Source of the DNA: Anaerolineae bacterium
Lineage (GTDB): Bacteria > Chloroflexota > Anaerolineae > B4-G1 > SLSP01
Assembly (NCBI GenBank): GCA_016928755.1
Contig: JAFGKB010000189.1
Span: forward strand, 1 to 29,930
Direction of reading: 5' to 3'
Length of the DNA: 29,930 bases
Part shown: positions 15,414-22,980 of the stretch, piece by piece
Layout: every line of letters starts with the position of its first letter
Position numbering within the stretch: position 1 is the first letter of the stretch
The notes under the pieces: model-generated
What the model was told of the DNA's origin: nothing
Seen by the model: only the letters and a program-made list of their open reading frames with translations
The model's database searches: none
Program-made: the position numbers and the translations under genes

Positions 15414-15455
15414 AAAAACAGCCCCCCTATTTTTAAAAGTGGGGCTGTTTTTTTT
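15414..15455. terminator. Bidirectional intrinsic terminator
   Basis: AAAACAGCCCC (15415-15425) pairs with GGGGCTGTTTT (15441-15451), followed by T8 on the plus strand and, in mirror, by an A/T-rich run on the minus strand. It separates convergent genes ending at 15395 (+) and 15502 (-). Confidence 0.92.
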
Positions 15456-15501
15456 GTAAAAAGTTCTCTGTTTCCACAAAACCGGGGCAGAACCTGTGTT
15501 G

Positions 15502-17334
15502 TTAAGGGGCTGCCTCTGGCGTGGGAGAAGAGATTACATCGGCACCTGCGGGAATAATGAAGTTCGGGCCGTAGAGGTAACGGGCCGACCAAGGGACGAA
15601 GTTACTGACAAAACGATCTTGATGCAAGATATTTCCCTCAGTATCTCGCACAATGCGCTCCAACACAGCATCCAGGCCATCATGGGCACTTTCCAGCTTA
15701 CGGGATGTACCGGATGGCAAAGTCGCGTCATATTCGTAGACAGGAGGCCCTGGCGGTATAGGCTCACCCCAAGTCGGGCCAATCTGTTCTACGGTCCGGC
15801 CATCATTAGTACTGTAAAGTCGAAATTGTAACCGAGAGCGGGCAGCATCCACCTGGGTTTGGATGAGTAAGTGATAAGGGGTATCATTTTTAAAGCGGAA
15901 ATCTACCAGGGGCGAGTAGATAGTCGCATCAAACCCTGGGCCAAACCCGCCCAACTCATAATAGCCAACCCGATAGGCATGCGGCCAACGTTCAATGATT
16001 TCATAGCCCCCAAAGAATGCCGCACGGAAAGCCGTTGTAGCCACCTGGCATATACCGCCCCCCACCCCCGGCACAGTCCGGTTGCCGATAATTACATAAG
16101 ATTCATCATACCCCTCTTCTGGAGTGACATCCCCCAGATATTCATTGAATGAGAAAACCTGTCCCGGTTCAAGCATGATGCCATTAAAACGCGCGGCACC
16201 GATCCCAATGTTCTTATCACGTGAGGAAGAAGAACCCGTGAAATAGGATTCTCCGACAGCTACTAGTTCCCGGATTCCCAAATCTGCCGCCTTTAAAGTG
16301 TCAGGATAACGCGGTTCAATGGTGGTCAAGACCAGCGGAATTGTATGCTCCCCAAGCCGCAACCGCTCATTAACCTGGGCAATGGAATCCTCGATATTCA
16401 AATCCCGTCCGTTGGCACTAGGATTAAGCGCGTCTAGCTCACCGGTGTTCTCATTGAAATAAAAATGACTGTCTACCGGGTCACGATGGAGCGCGACAGC
16501 TAATGGGGCTAAGAATTGGGTCAAAAACTCCACATCCAAGCCAACCCAAACTTCCCCGGTGTCGGTACTGTGGATTACGAGTCGCTGGGTCATAACAGCA
16601 ACCGGTAGCGACCACGGACCGGAATCATCCGGCAAAGATTCCGGCAAAACCAAGGTTAATTCTTGGGAGAGGATAGTTTGGGCAATATCCAGGGCCTGTC
16701 CGGCGTCAGTATCCGAGACCTTGGCCGGGAGTACAGTCACAGGGAGCAGTAACTCTGCCGGCTCCGGTGATTGTAATAACGGCACTAGGGATTGCAATGT
16801 CTGTGTGACTTCTAACCGTCGTCCGGGTAAGCCAGGCTCTAAGGTTAACTGACCATCAACCACAATGACGCGGGCATCTTGTGGGATACGGTTCAGTTGG
16901 ATAGCAAGAGCGTTCAACTGGGATGCAGCGCGCTGGTTATCCCAGGACAACACCGGGGAAACCATCCGTCCCTGCCACAATAAACCGGCGCGCTCCATAA
17001 GCGCCGCAGAACCTTGCTGAATATGACCGATACCATAAGCCTGAGCTAAGGTACCATTAACCTCTACATCTACACCTAAATCCGCCGGGGAGAAAACCCA
17101 CCGTTGGTCATCCGGGCCAATAAGCGTAACACGAGGCTGATTAAGGGCTAGACCATCTAAAACGTGAGGTAAGGCATCCACCGGCGTCATGCCGCCTAGA
17201 GAAGTCTGCCACATCCATACACCAAGAACAATCCGGGAATCCAGTCCCGGGCCAAGGACAAATAATCCGATAACAGAAATAATTAATCCGGTTACCAGCA
17301 AAGCCAAAGTCCCACGAGTAAACCAATACCTCAT
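15502..17334 (-). CDS. VanW-family cell-envelope protein
   Basis: A 610-residue protein anchored by one N-terminal membrane helix (about 9-29). Two repeats of a peptidoglycan-binding-like domain (PG_binding_4 type) occupy about 70-335, with repeated FSPADLGVDV / LTLEPGLPGRRLE / DALNPSANGRDLNIE elements. The VanW domain lies at about 350-520: FNGIMLEPGQVFSFNEYLG, then the signature GVGGGICQVATT (423-434), RWPHAYRVGYYELGGFGPGFDATIY and FKNDTPYHLLI. A Pro-rich tail ends the protein. VanW proteins occur beside vancomycin resistance clusters, but this form is common in Gram-positive-like bacteria without resistance and its activity is unknown. No van genes are near. GAAAGG lies about 9 nt before the ATG. 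Confidence 0.92.
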   Translation of the reverse strand: MRYWFTRGTLALLVTGLIISVIGLFVLGPGLDSRIVLGVWMWQTSLGGMTPVDALPHVLDGLALNQPRVTLIGPDDQRWVFSPADLGVDVEVNGTLAQAYGIGHIQQGSAALMERAGLLWQGRMVSPVLSWDNQRAASQLNALAIQLNRIPQDARVIVVDGQLTLEPGLPGRRLEVTQTLQSLVPLLQSPEPAELLLPVTVLPAKVSDTDAGQALDIAQTILSQELTLVLPESLPDDSGPWSLPVAVMTQRLVIHSTDTGEVWVGLDVEFLTQFLAPLAVALHRDPVDSHFYFNENTGELDALNPSANGRDLNIEDSIAQVNERLRLGEHTIPLVLTTIEPRYPDTLKAADLGIRELVAVGESYFTGSSSSRDKNIGIGAARFNGIMLEPGQVFSFNEYLGDVTPEEGYDESYVIIGNRTVPGVGGGICQVATTAFRAAFFGGYEIIERWPHAYRVGYYELGGFGPGFDATIYSPLVDFRFKNDTPYHLLIQTQVDAARSRLQFRLYSTNDGRTVEQIGPTWGEPIPPGPPVYEYDATLPSGTSRKLESAHDGLDAVLERIVRDTEGNILHQDRFVSNFVPWSARYLYGPNFIIPAGADVISSPTPEAAP

Positions 17335-17367
17335 CCGACGCTACCTTTCACGTTAAAGTTGAACTCT

Positions 17368-17397
17368 ATTATATGGGGTATTGTATCGTATTGTAAC
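17368..17397 (-). promoter_or_regulatory. Promoter of VanW-family gene
   Basis: On the minus strand a perfect TATAAT (17368-17373) is preceded at 18 bp by GTTACA (17392-17397). Predicted leader is about 27 nt. It is divergent from the promoter at 17472-17499. Confidence 0.5.
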
Positions 17398-17471
17398 AAG
17401 ACTACAAAAGTTTTACTTTCGCAGACAGCAAGCGGGGGCGTTTCACCATTAGAGTAAAGTAGGCGAGATTC

Positions 17472-17518
17472 TTGACCAACGTCCTCAAGATAGTATAATT
17501 GAAACACATCAATTATAC
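17472..17518 (+). promoter_or_regulatory. Strong promoter with overlapping inverted-repeat operator
   Basis: TTGACC (17472-17477) and TATAAT (17494-17499) are 16 bp apart. GTATAATTG (17493-17501) is repeated inverted as CAATTATAC (17510-17518) with an 8-nt spacer, so a dimeric repressor site would cover the -10 and the start near 17506. Since the gene encodes a metal-chelate binding protein, a metal-responsive repressor is a natural guess, but the site matches no consensus I can name with certainty. Confidence 0.68.
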
Positions 17519-17539
17519 ATATTGAAGAGGAGATAGAGT

Positions 17540-19033
17540 ATGAAACGCAATTACCATCTGATTGTACTGGTCACGCTGTTACTTGCCAGCCTACTGCTTA
17601 TAACAGCATGTACGAATACCCAGGAGGCTCCCGCAGATGCAAATGCCGAGAGCATTAAGGTCACCGACGCGCTAGGTCGCGAGGTTGTATTTGAGAAGCC
17701 CCCTACCCGTATCGTGGTAGCCGGACGGGGTACTTTTATGGTCTGTGATACACTCTTTATGTTCCCGGAAGCCAAAGAGCGCATCGCAGCAATGGAAAGC
17801 CGGGGGATGAATGTCAGCGACTTCCTGCCCTTTGTGGATGAGACATTTAATGATAAGGGCGTTTTGGATTTCGGTGCGGGAGCAGAACAGATTGCACCTT
17901 ATAATCCAGATGCTGTAGTTCTCAAAACAACTGCGGAGGAAGAGTTAGGCCAACCCCTGGAGGAACTGGGTATCCCGGTGGTATATATTGAATTAGAAAC
18001 ACCGGAGCAGTTCTACCGCGACATTAAAATCCTAGGCCAATTGTTTAATAATGAATCCCGCGCTGAAGAGATTATCGACTTTCTTAAACAACGGCTACAA
18101 AAGATCGAAGAAGTACTTCAGAATGTACCCGAAGCCGAAAAGCCACGGGTGTTGTTATTCTCCTATAGTCCCGAGGGTGATGCGGTAGCTTTCAAAGTTT
18201 CCCCGGCATCCTGGATGCAGACCATCCAAGTAAAGATGGCCGGCGGAATCCCGGTATGGGCAGAGAATACCGAAGGGGGGAACTGGAACGTAGTTAACTT
18301 TGAGCAGTTAGCCCAATGGGACCCGGATAAGATTTTTGTCATTGCTTACAAACACAATTCCAGGGAGATTGCAGATCAATTGGCCCAAAATCCACAATGG
18401 CAAGAACTCCGGGCTATCAAAAATGGGGAAATCTACGGTTACCCGGCAGACTTTTACAGTTGGGATATGCCAGATCCGCGCTGGATTCTAGGGGTAAGCT
18501 GGCTAAGTAAGAATATCTACCCAGAACAACTGGCTGACATCAATATGGAAGATGAGATTTACCGGTTCTTCAAACGTATGTATGCGCTGGATGCGGAGAC
18601 CATTGACAATCAGATTATCCCGAATCTCAGGGGAGATTTAGAGATTGCGCCGCAGGATACACAATCTACCGGCGACGAGGCAGAGGCCACAGAACAGCCT
18701 ACGGCAGAGGGGTTAAAGGTCATAGCCGCCGATGGTCAAGAGACTGTTTTCACAACACAGGAGATCCAGGAACTAACACCGGTCGAAGTTACTGTGGAAG
18801 AGAAGCTCTATGCCGGGCCGGCCTTGCTAGATATACTGGCGGCTGCCGGGATTGGAGATTTTACAAACGTTACCTTGATAGCCTCCGATGAGTATAGTAT
18901 AGTTATAGAATATGCAAATATCACACCCGAATCTCTGCTTGATATTTCCCAACCAGACAGCACTAGATTTGTTGAGGCAGAGTTACCCAAGGATACTTGG
19001 GTCAAGGGAATCGTCACTATTGAGGTACAGTAG
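17540..19033 (+). CDS. Metal-chelate-type substrate-binding lipoprotein fused to molybdopterin-oxidoreductase-like domain
   Basis: A 497-residue lipoprotein (lipobox LLLITAC, Cys24). Residues about 40-355 form a class III periplasmic binding domain as in iron-siderophore, haem and cobalamin importers: KVTDALGREVVFEKPPTRIVVAG..., YNPDAVVLKTT, GIPVVYIELETPEQFYRDIKILGQLF, WDPDKIFVIAY, YGYPADFYSWDMPDPRWILGVSWL. After an acidic Thr-rich linker (about 370-390) a further domain of about 107 residues (391-497) follows: DGQETVFTTQEIQEL, YAGPALLDILAAAGI, VTLIASDEYSIVIEY, PKDTWVKGIVTIEV. This resembles the sulfite-oxidase-type molybdopterin-binding fold in short form, without an obvious cofactor cysteine. 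GAGGAG precedes the ATG. No permease or ATPase gene is near, so the transporter partner is elsewhere or absent. Confidence 0.85.
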   Translation: MKRNYHLIVLVTLLLASLLLITACTNTQEAPADANAESIKVTDALGREVVFEKPPTRIVVAGRGTFMVCDTLFMFPEAKERIAAMESRGMNVSDFLPFVDETFNDKGVLDFGAGAEQIAPYNPDAVVLKTTAEEELGQPLEELGIPVVYIELETPEQFYRDIKILGQLFNNESRAEEIIDFLKQRLQKIEEVLQNVPEAEKPRVLLFSYSPEGDAVAFKVSPASWMQTIQVKMAGGIPVWAENTEGGNWNVVNFEQLAQWDPDKIFVIAYKHNSREIADQLAQNPQWQELRAIKNGEIYGYPADFYSWDMPDPRWILGVSWLSKNIYPEQLADINMEDEIYRFFKRMYALDAETIDNQIIPNLRGDLEIAPQDTQSTGDEAEATEQPTAEGLKVIAADGQETVFTTQEIQELTPVEVTVEEKLYAGPALLDILAAAGIGDFTNVTLIASDEYSIVIEYANITPESLLDISQPDSTRFVEAELPKDTWVKGIVTIEVQ

Positions 19034-19768
19034 ATGCGCTATCTAATTGGCATAGATGATACCGATTATGAGGACAGCCGGGGCACTGGGTATCGTGTGC
19101 GGTGTCTGGGTGCAGAGTTAGAAGTAGCAGAGATAGGTAAACGGGTATCGGTTACCCGGCACCAACTCTTGGTAGACCCACGGATTCCTTATACCACGCA
19201 CAATAGCGCGGTCTGCCTGGTTGTGGATGTCGCAGAAGGAGACTATGAGAAGTTGGTTACCTACTGCCGCGACTACCTGTTACGCGAATGTATTCCAGGA
19301 TCAGATGCCGGGCTATGCATTGTAGCAGCCAATAGGGTTAATGGGGAATTACAAGGTTTTGGCCAACGTGCTAAGGAAGAGGTTCTCACGCAGACAGAAG
19401 CGCGCACATTATCTCAAGAGCTTAAGCTTCACCTGGAAGGTCTGACCGGTGACCACGGCGGCATTATTGGCGCCTTAGCTGCGGTAGGTCTCTATACAAG
19501 TGGGAATGACGGGCGTTTTATTTGGTCTCGTGGCGTGCGGGAGATAACGGGCATCCAGAATGCAACACAACTCTTCAAGAACACAGATATTGAAGAGATC
19601 CGTACTGTGAACGGCACCCACGTTCCCGAAGATGCCTGTATAGATGTGGGCACATGGCCGCGCCCGGTGCGGTTAGATGGGCGCACCGTGTTACTAGTCG
19701 AAGCTGTACCATCAGGAATACCGAACACCTGGACATTGATATCCAGGGAACAGATTCGACAGTACTAA
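19034..19768 (+). CDS. TiaS-like (COG1571-type) protein, short bacterial form
   Basis: A 244-residue cytoplasmic protein that starts MRYLIGIDDTDYEDSRGTGY, the hallmark DDTD motif (8-11) of the kinase-like domain of archaeal TiaS, which makes agmatidine in tRNA-Ile2. A further TiaS-like segment is GGIIGALAAVGLYTSG (about 147-162). Archaeal TiaS has over 400 residues; the OB-fold and zinc-ribbon tRNA-binding parts are missing here. Bacteria modify tRNA-Ile2 with TilS, so a tRNA role is doubtful. The ATG directly follows the stop of the substrate-binding gene with no gap, so the two are almost surely co-expressed. A small-molecule kinase/ligase acting on what that lipoprotein binds is a working idea only. 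Confidence 0.78.
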   Translation: MRYLIGIDDTDYEDSRGTGYRVRCLGAELEVAEIGKRVSVTRHQLLVDPRIPYTTHNSAVCLVVDVAEGDYEKLVTYCRDYLLRECIPGSDAGLCIVAANRVNGELQGFGQRAKEEVLTQTEARTLSQELKLHLEGLTGDHGGIIGALAAVGLYTSGNDGRFIWSRGVREITGIQNATQLFKNTDIEEIRTVNGTHVPEDACIDVGTWPRPVRLDGRTVLLVEAVPSGIPNTWTLISREQIRQY

Positions 19769-19812
19769 ACAGACACCCCCGAGACGGAGCCTAAGACATA
19801 GTTAAAACCTAA

Positions 19813-19846
19813 ACCTTCCAGGAAGCTTCTTCGCCTCCTGGAAGGT
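19813..19846. terminator. Hairpin between convergent genes
   Basis: A perfect 11-bp stem ACCTTCCAGGA/TCCTGGAAGGT (19813-19823 and 19836-19846) with a 12-nt loop lies between genes ending at 19768 (+) and 19878 (-). The downstream T-run is weak (TAATTTG on plus, TTTAGGTTTTAAC on minus), so termination may be moderate. Confidence 0.6.
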
Positions 19847-19877
19847 AATTTGAAGACAAACTACAAAAGTCTTAAAC

Positions 19878-20843
19878 TTACAAACCAAACTCCATTAAAC
19901 ATAACGCAAATGCACCACGCAATCCCACATCATCTCCTAAAACTGCTGGCACAATGCGGGTAGATTTACGATACACTTCTGGCGCACGCTGTTTCACAGT
20001 CTCCCGTATGGGTGCAAATAACAAGTCCCCGGCTTTGGTAACACTGCCCCCCAAGACAAACAATTCAGGATTGAGCATATACATAAGACTGACAATGGCA
20101 GTGCCGATATACATCCCTGATGTAGCGAAGGCTTCTTGGGCTAAAGCATCTCCCTGTTGACCGGCTTCGTTGACCTCTTTAGCCGTGATACGCTCAATGT
20201 CGCCCTTGACCATCTCTAACAAGAGCGACGGTTCCCCTGCCATGAGGCGTTCCTTGACTTGCCGGGCGATAGCCGTGCCAGAGGCCATCACTTCTAAACA
20301 ACCGGAATTACCACAACTACAACGCGGGCCATTGACATCCACGACCATATGCCCAACTTCGCCACCCAGGCCGGCACCGGTGTACAGACGATTATTGAAA
20401 ATGAAGCCCCCACCGACACCGGTGCTGATCGTCATGTAAATCATATCAGTAACACCCTGCCCCGCGCCAAAGCGATGTTCGGCCAAGGCTGCGTAATCCG
20501 CATCATTGCCTACAAAAACTGGCACACTAAAACTCTCTAAAAGGCGGTCGCGCAGTGGGACATTGTGCCACCCAGATATGTTAGGTGTGAAGCGCACAAT
20601 GCCCTGTTTAGCATCTGTAGGCCCAGGAGCACCCAAGGCAATAGCCTCAATGCGTCCATCACCCTCAAATGCCCATACTTGTTGGATAGCCTTCACAATG
20701 CGCCCTAATACAGTCTCAAGCCCCTTAGAAGCTTGTGTGGGCATAGCCACACGGGTTTCCTGGACACCATCTGCCGTATAGCGTGCTGCTCGTATTTGTG
20801 TACCGCCCAAATCAACTGCGATAAACCGTTGTGTCTGTGTCAT
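19878..20843 (-). CDS. ROK-family sugar kinase (glucokinase-like)
   Basis: A 321-residue cytoplasmic sugar kinase. It has the N-terminal ATP-phosphate loop DLGGTQIRA (11-19), the sugar/catalytic segment VGNDADYAALAEHRFGAG with catalytic D114, the ROK signature GAGLGGEVGHMVVD (E162, H165) and the zinc motif C175-x-C177-x4-C182 (CSCGNSGCLE). The lack of an N-terminal helix-turn-helix marks it as an enzyme, not a repressor. ATP-dependent phosphorylation of glucose is most likely; N-acetylmannosamine, fructose or other hexoses cannot be excluded. GAGG lies about 5 nt before the ATG. A TATAAT-like stretch is present near 20925-20931 but I found no matching -35. It stands alone. Confidence 0.93.
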   Translation of the reverse strand: MTQTQRFIAVDLGGTQIRAARYTADGVQETRVAMPTQASKGLETVLGRIVKAIQQVWAFEGDGRIEAIALGAPGPTDAKQGIVRFTPNISGWHNVPLRDRLLESFSVPVFVGNDADYAALAEHRFGAGQGVTDMIYMTISTGVGGGFIFNNRLYTGAGLGGEVGHMVVDVNGPRCSCGNSGCLEVMASGTAIARQVKERLMAGEPSLLLEMVKGDIERITAKEVNEAGQQGDALAQEAFATSGMYIGTAIVSLMYMLNPELFVLGGSVTKAGDLLFAPIRETVKQRAPEVYRKSTRIVPAVLGDDVGLRGAFALCLMEFGL

Positions 20844-21013
20844 TTCTTCCTCTCTGATTATGTATGTCGCTGCTGTATGCTAAGGTCCCTTAAAAAGATT
20901 ATCATAGCGAGTCCCTAATCTCATATTATAATCCAAGTTGCTATCACGCGCTTAAGCTAGTTATGTAAACCGTTTCCCTGTCTCGCAGCCCGATTGCCCA
21001 GGTCTTGGTACTA

Positions 21014-22753
21014 TTAATGGGGCACCCGTGACCTGCACCACGCTATGATCTCTGCTACAGGACGAGTATTTAGAATATGAGATGCCTCAGCCCAGCCACG
21101 GCGGGCCATCGCAACACCAAAAGGCAACACGGATAAGCCCTCCGTATCATGAGCATCGGAGCTAATGGCTAATTTAACCCCGGTTGCCACAGCGCGTTTG
21201 ATATAACCGGCGTTTAAGTCCAACCGCTGCGGCCAGGCATTGACCTCCAGGGCGACGTGGTGCTTAGCAGCAGCCGCGAAGACTGCCTCCATATCAATGT
21301 CTGCCTCTGGACGCGCTCCTAAGACCCGCCCCGTCGGATGCCCTATCAAACACACATAGGGATTACGTATAGCCCTTAAAACACGCTGTGTGAGCTGTTC
21401 CCGGGGCTGGTTAAGAGCCGTATGCAAAGACGCGATGACAAAGTCCAACTTAGCCAACACCTCAGACGGCCAATCCAATGTACCATCTTCAAGGATTTCA
21501 ACCTCAATGCCGGCGAGGACACGGAAACTAGCGTCCAAATGGGTATTCACCCTTTTAATCTCGGCCAGCAAGTTATCGACGTTAGCCGGTGTTACACATT
21601 TTTCGCTACCGCCACCACGCCCTGCCGAATGGTCAGCCACCACGAGATAACGTAATCCGGACGCTTTTGCCGCGTCGGCCATCGTTTCAATACGGGCATC
21701 TCCATCTGACCAAGTGGTATGTACTTGGAAATCGCCCAAGATATCGGTCATTGTAACGAGATTAGGCAATACACCTTCTATGGCCGCGTCAATCTCTCCC
21801 TGGTCTTCGCGCAACTCTGGGGGAATCCAGGACAACCCCAGGGTAGCATAGACATCGGCCTCATCAGGACAACGGATTGTCTCTATATCCCCTTGGAAAC
21901 CATATTCACTCAGAGAGAGGCCCTTTTGCTGCGCTAGAGCACGCAGGCGGATGTTATGGGCCTGGCTACCGGTAAAGTATTGTAGTGCACTCCCCCATTG
22001 TTGGGGATGGACGACCCGTAAATCAACTTGGATACCGTCCACCGTGCGGATAGAGGTCTTCATCGGGCCGGTTAACAGCACTTTGGACACCATCGGCAGG
22101 CGGCGGAAACGCTCCATTACTGCCGCGCTCTCCTCGGATGCAACCAGCAAATCCAGATCACCAACAGTCTCCTGCATACGGCGCAGACTTCCGGCAGGGG
22201 CGGCCTGGACGACCCCCGGCACTTCCTGTAACGCAGCGAGCATCTCCTGTACTAAGGGCCAGGCGAAACCGAGGGGAATGCGCCCCTCACGCTGCCGGCG
22301 TAGGGCGCGTATACCGTCGAGGATATTCTTTTCTAAACGTGGGCCAACGCCCTTAATCGTGCGTAACTTCCCGGTATGCGCGGCTTCCTCAAGTTCATCC
22401 ACTTTGGTCAAGTTCAGAGTTTTCCAGAATAGGGCAACACGACGGGGACCGAGGCCCGGTACAGCTAACATTCCCAATAGTGACGGGGGCACCTCTGAAC
22501 GGAGTGTGTTATAGGCTTCAATTTGGCCGGTGTGCAGGTAAGTTTCGATTTTCTCCGCCAATGCACTACCAATACCGGGAATTTGCGCCAGCCGTCCTGC
22601 GCGCCATACTTGCGACACCGGCTCATCCAAGGTTCGCAAGTTCTCTGCAGCGCGACGATAGGACAGGATACGATGGTGGCTATCACCACGGATATCTAAC
22701 AAATCGGCCATTTCCTCGAATATAGCGGCTAGTTCCATTGTTTGACTGTCCAT
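21014..22753 (-). CDS. polX: DNA polymerase/3'-5' exonuclease PolX (PHP type)
   Basis: A 579-residue family X DNA polymerase with C-terminal PHP domain, used in base excision and gap repair. In order: helix-hairpin-helix motifs IPGIGSALA (about 59-67), VPGLGPRR (about 98-105) and IKGVGPRL (about 133-140); nucleotidyltransferase core GSLRRMQETVGDLDLLV with the DxD metal pair, and VDGIQVDLRVV; then the PHP nuclease domain from about 340 with VHTTWSDG, YLVVADHS, ALEVNAWPQRLDL and SSDAHD. The open frame begins at 22783, but MDSQTMELAAIFEEMADLLDI from ATG 22753 is the usual PolX start and has GGAGGG at good distance. Length is normal for the bacterial form. Confidence 0.95.
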   Translation of the reverse strand: MDSQTMELAAIFEEMADLLDIRGDSHHRILSYRRAAENLRTLDEPVSQVWRAGRLAQIPGIGSALAEKIETYLHTGQIEAYNTLRSEVPPSLLGMLAVPGLGPRRVALFWKTLNLTKVDELEEAAHTGKLRTIKGVGPRLEKNILDGIRALRRQREGRIPLGFAWPLVQEMLAALQEVPGVVQAAPAGSLRRMQETVGDLDLLVASEESAAVMERFRRLPMVSKVLLTGPMKTSIRTVDGIQVDLRVVHPQQWGSALQYFTGSQAHNIRLRALAQQKGLSLSEYGFQGDIETIRCPDEADVYATLGLSWIPPELREDQGEIDAAIEGVLPNLVTMTDILGDFQVHTTWSDGDARIETMADAAKASGLRYLVVADHSAGRGGGSEKCVTPANVDNLLAEIKRVNTHLDASFRVLAGIEVEILEDGTLDWPSEVLAKLDFVIASLHTALNQPREQLTQRVLRAIRNPYVCLIGHPTGRVLGARPEADIDMEAVFAAAAKHHVALEVNAWPQRLDLNAGYIKRAVATGVKLAISSDAHDTEGLSVLPFGVAMARRGWAEASHILNTRPVAEIIAWCRSRVPH

Positions 22754-22822
22754 CACACCCATCCTCCCTCCATTTATGAACACAGCAATTAACGAGTAAG
22801 GATACCCCTAGCTTATACAGTT

Positions 22823-22851
22823 ATTATAGCTGTGTTCAACAAGCAATGCAA
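22823..22851 (-). promoter_or_regulatory. polX promoter
   Basis: On the minus strand TTGCAT (22846-22851) and TATAAT (22823-22828) are separated by 17 bp. Predicted start near 22816 gives a leader of about 63 nt. Confidence 0.65.
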
Positions 22852-22907
22852 ATTTTAACAATAAAATAAGATTTTTACATCATTTAATACAAAGTAAAAA
22901 CAGAAAT

Positions 22908-22971
22908 TCCGTAAGTTACTACACCGTTCAGAAACTTACGGAGTTGACAAATTGCCCGATACTACTAAGAT
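22908..22971 (+). promoter_or_regulatory. Promoter with upstream inverted repeat, near-leaderless
   Basis: A consensus -35 TTGACA (22944-22949) is followed at 16 bp by TAAGAT (22966-22971). Transcription should start about 22977-22979, at or just before the ATG at 22981. Directly upstream of the -35, TCCGTAAGTT (22908-22917) is repeated inverted as AACTTACGGA (22933-22942) with a 15-nt spacer, in a position suited to an activator or upstream operator. Confidence 0.55.
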
Positions 22972-22980
22972 TTGGCTGAT

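Noticed and set aside
15502..17334. Possible vancomycin-resistance locus because of VanW
   Set aside because: No vanR/S/H/A/X-like genes are near, and VanW proteins with peptidoglycan-binding-like domains are common housekeeping envelope proteins.
17335..17539. Possible cobalamin riboswitch before the binding-protein gene
   Set aside because: The promoter leaves a leader of only about 34 nt, far too short, and no B12-box-like sequence is visible.
21014..22753. PHP motif of PolX reads QVH, lacking the first His of HxH
   Set aside because: I recall the same Gln in other bacterial PolX proteins, so it does not by itself show loss of nuclease function.
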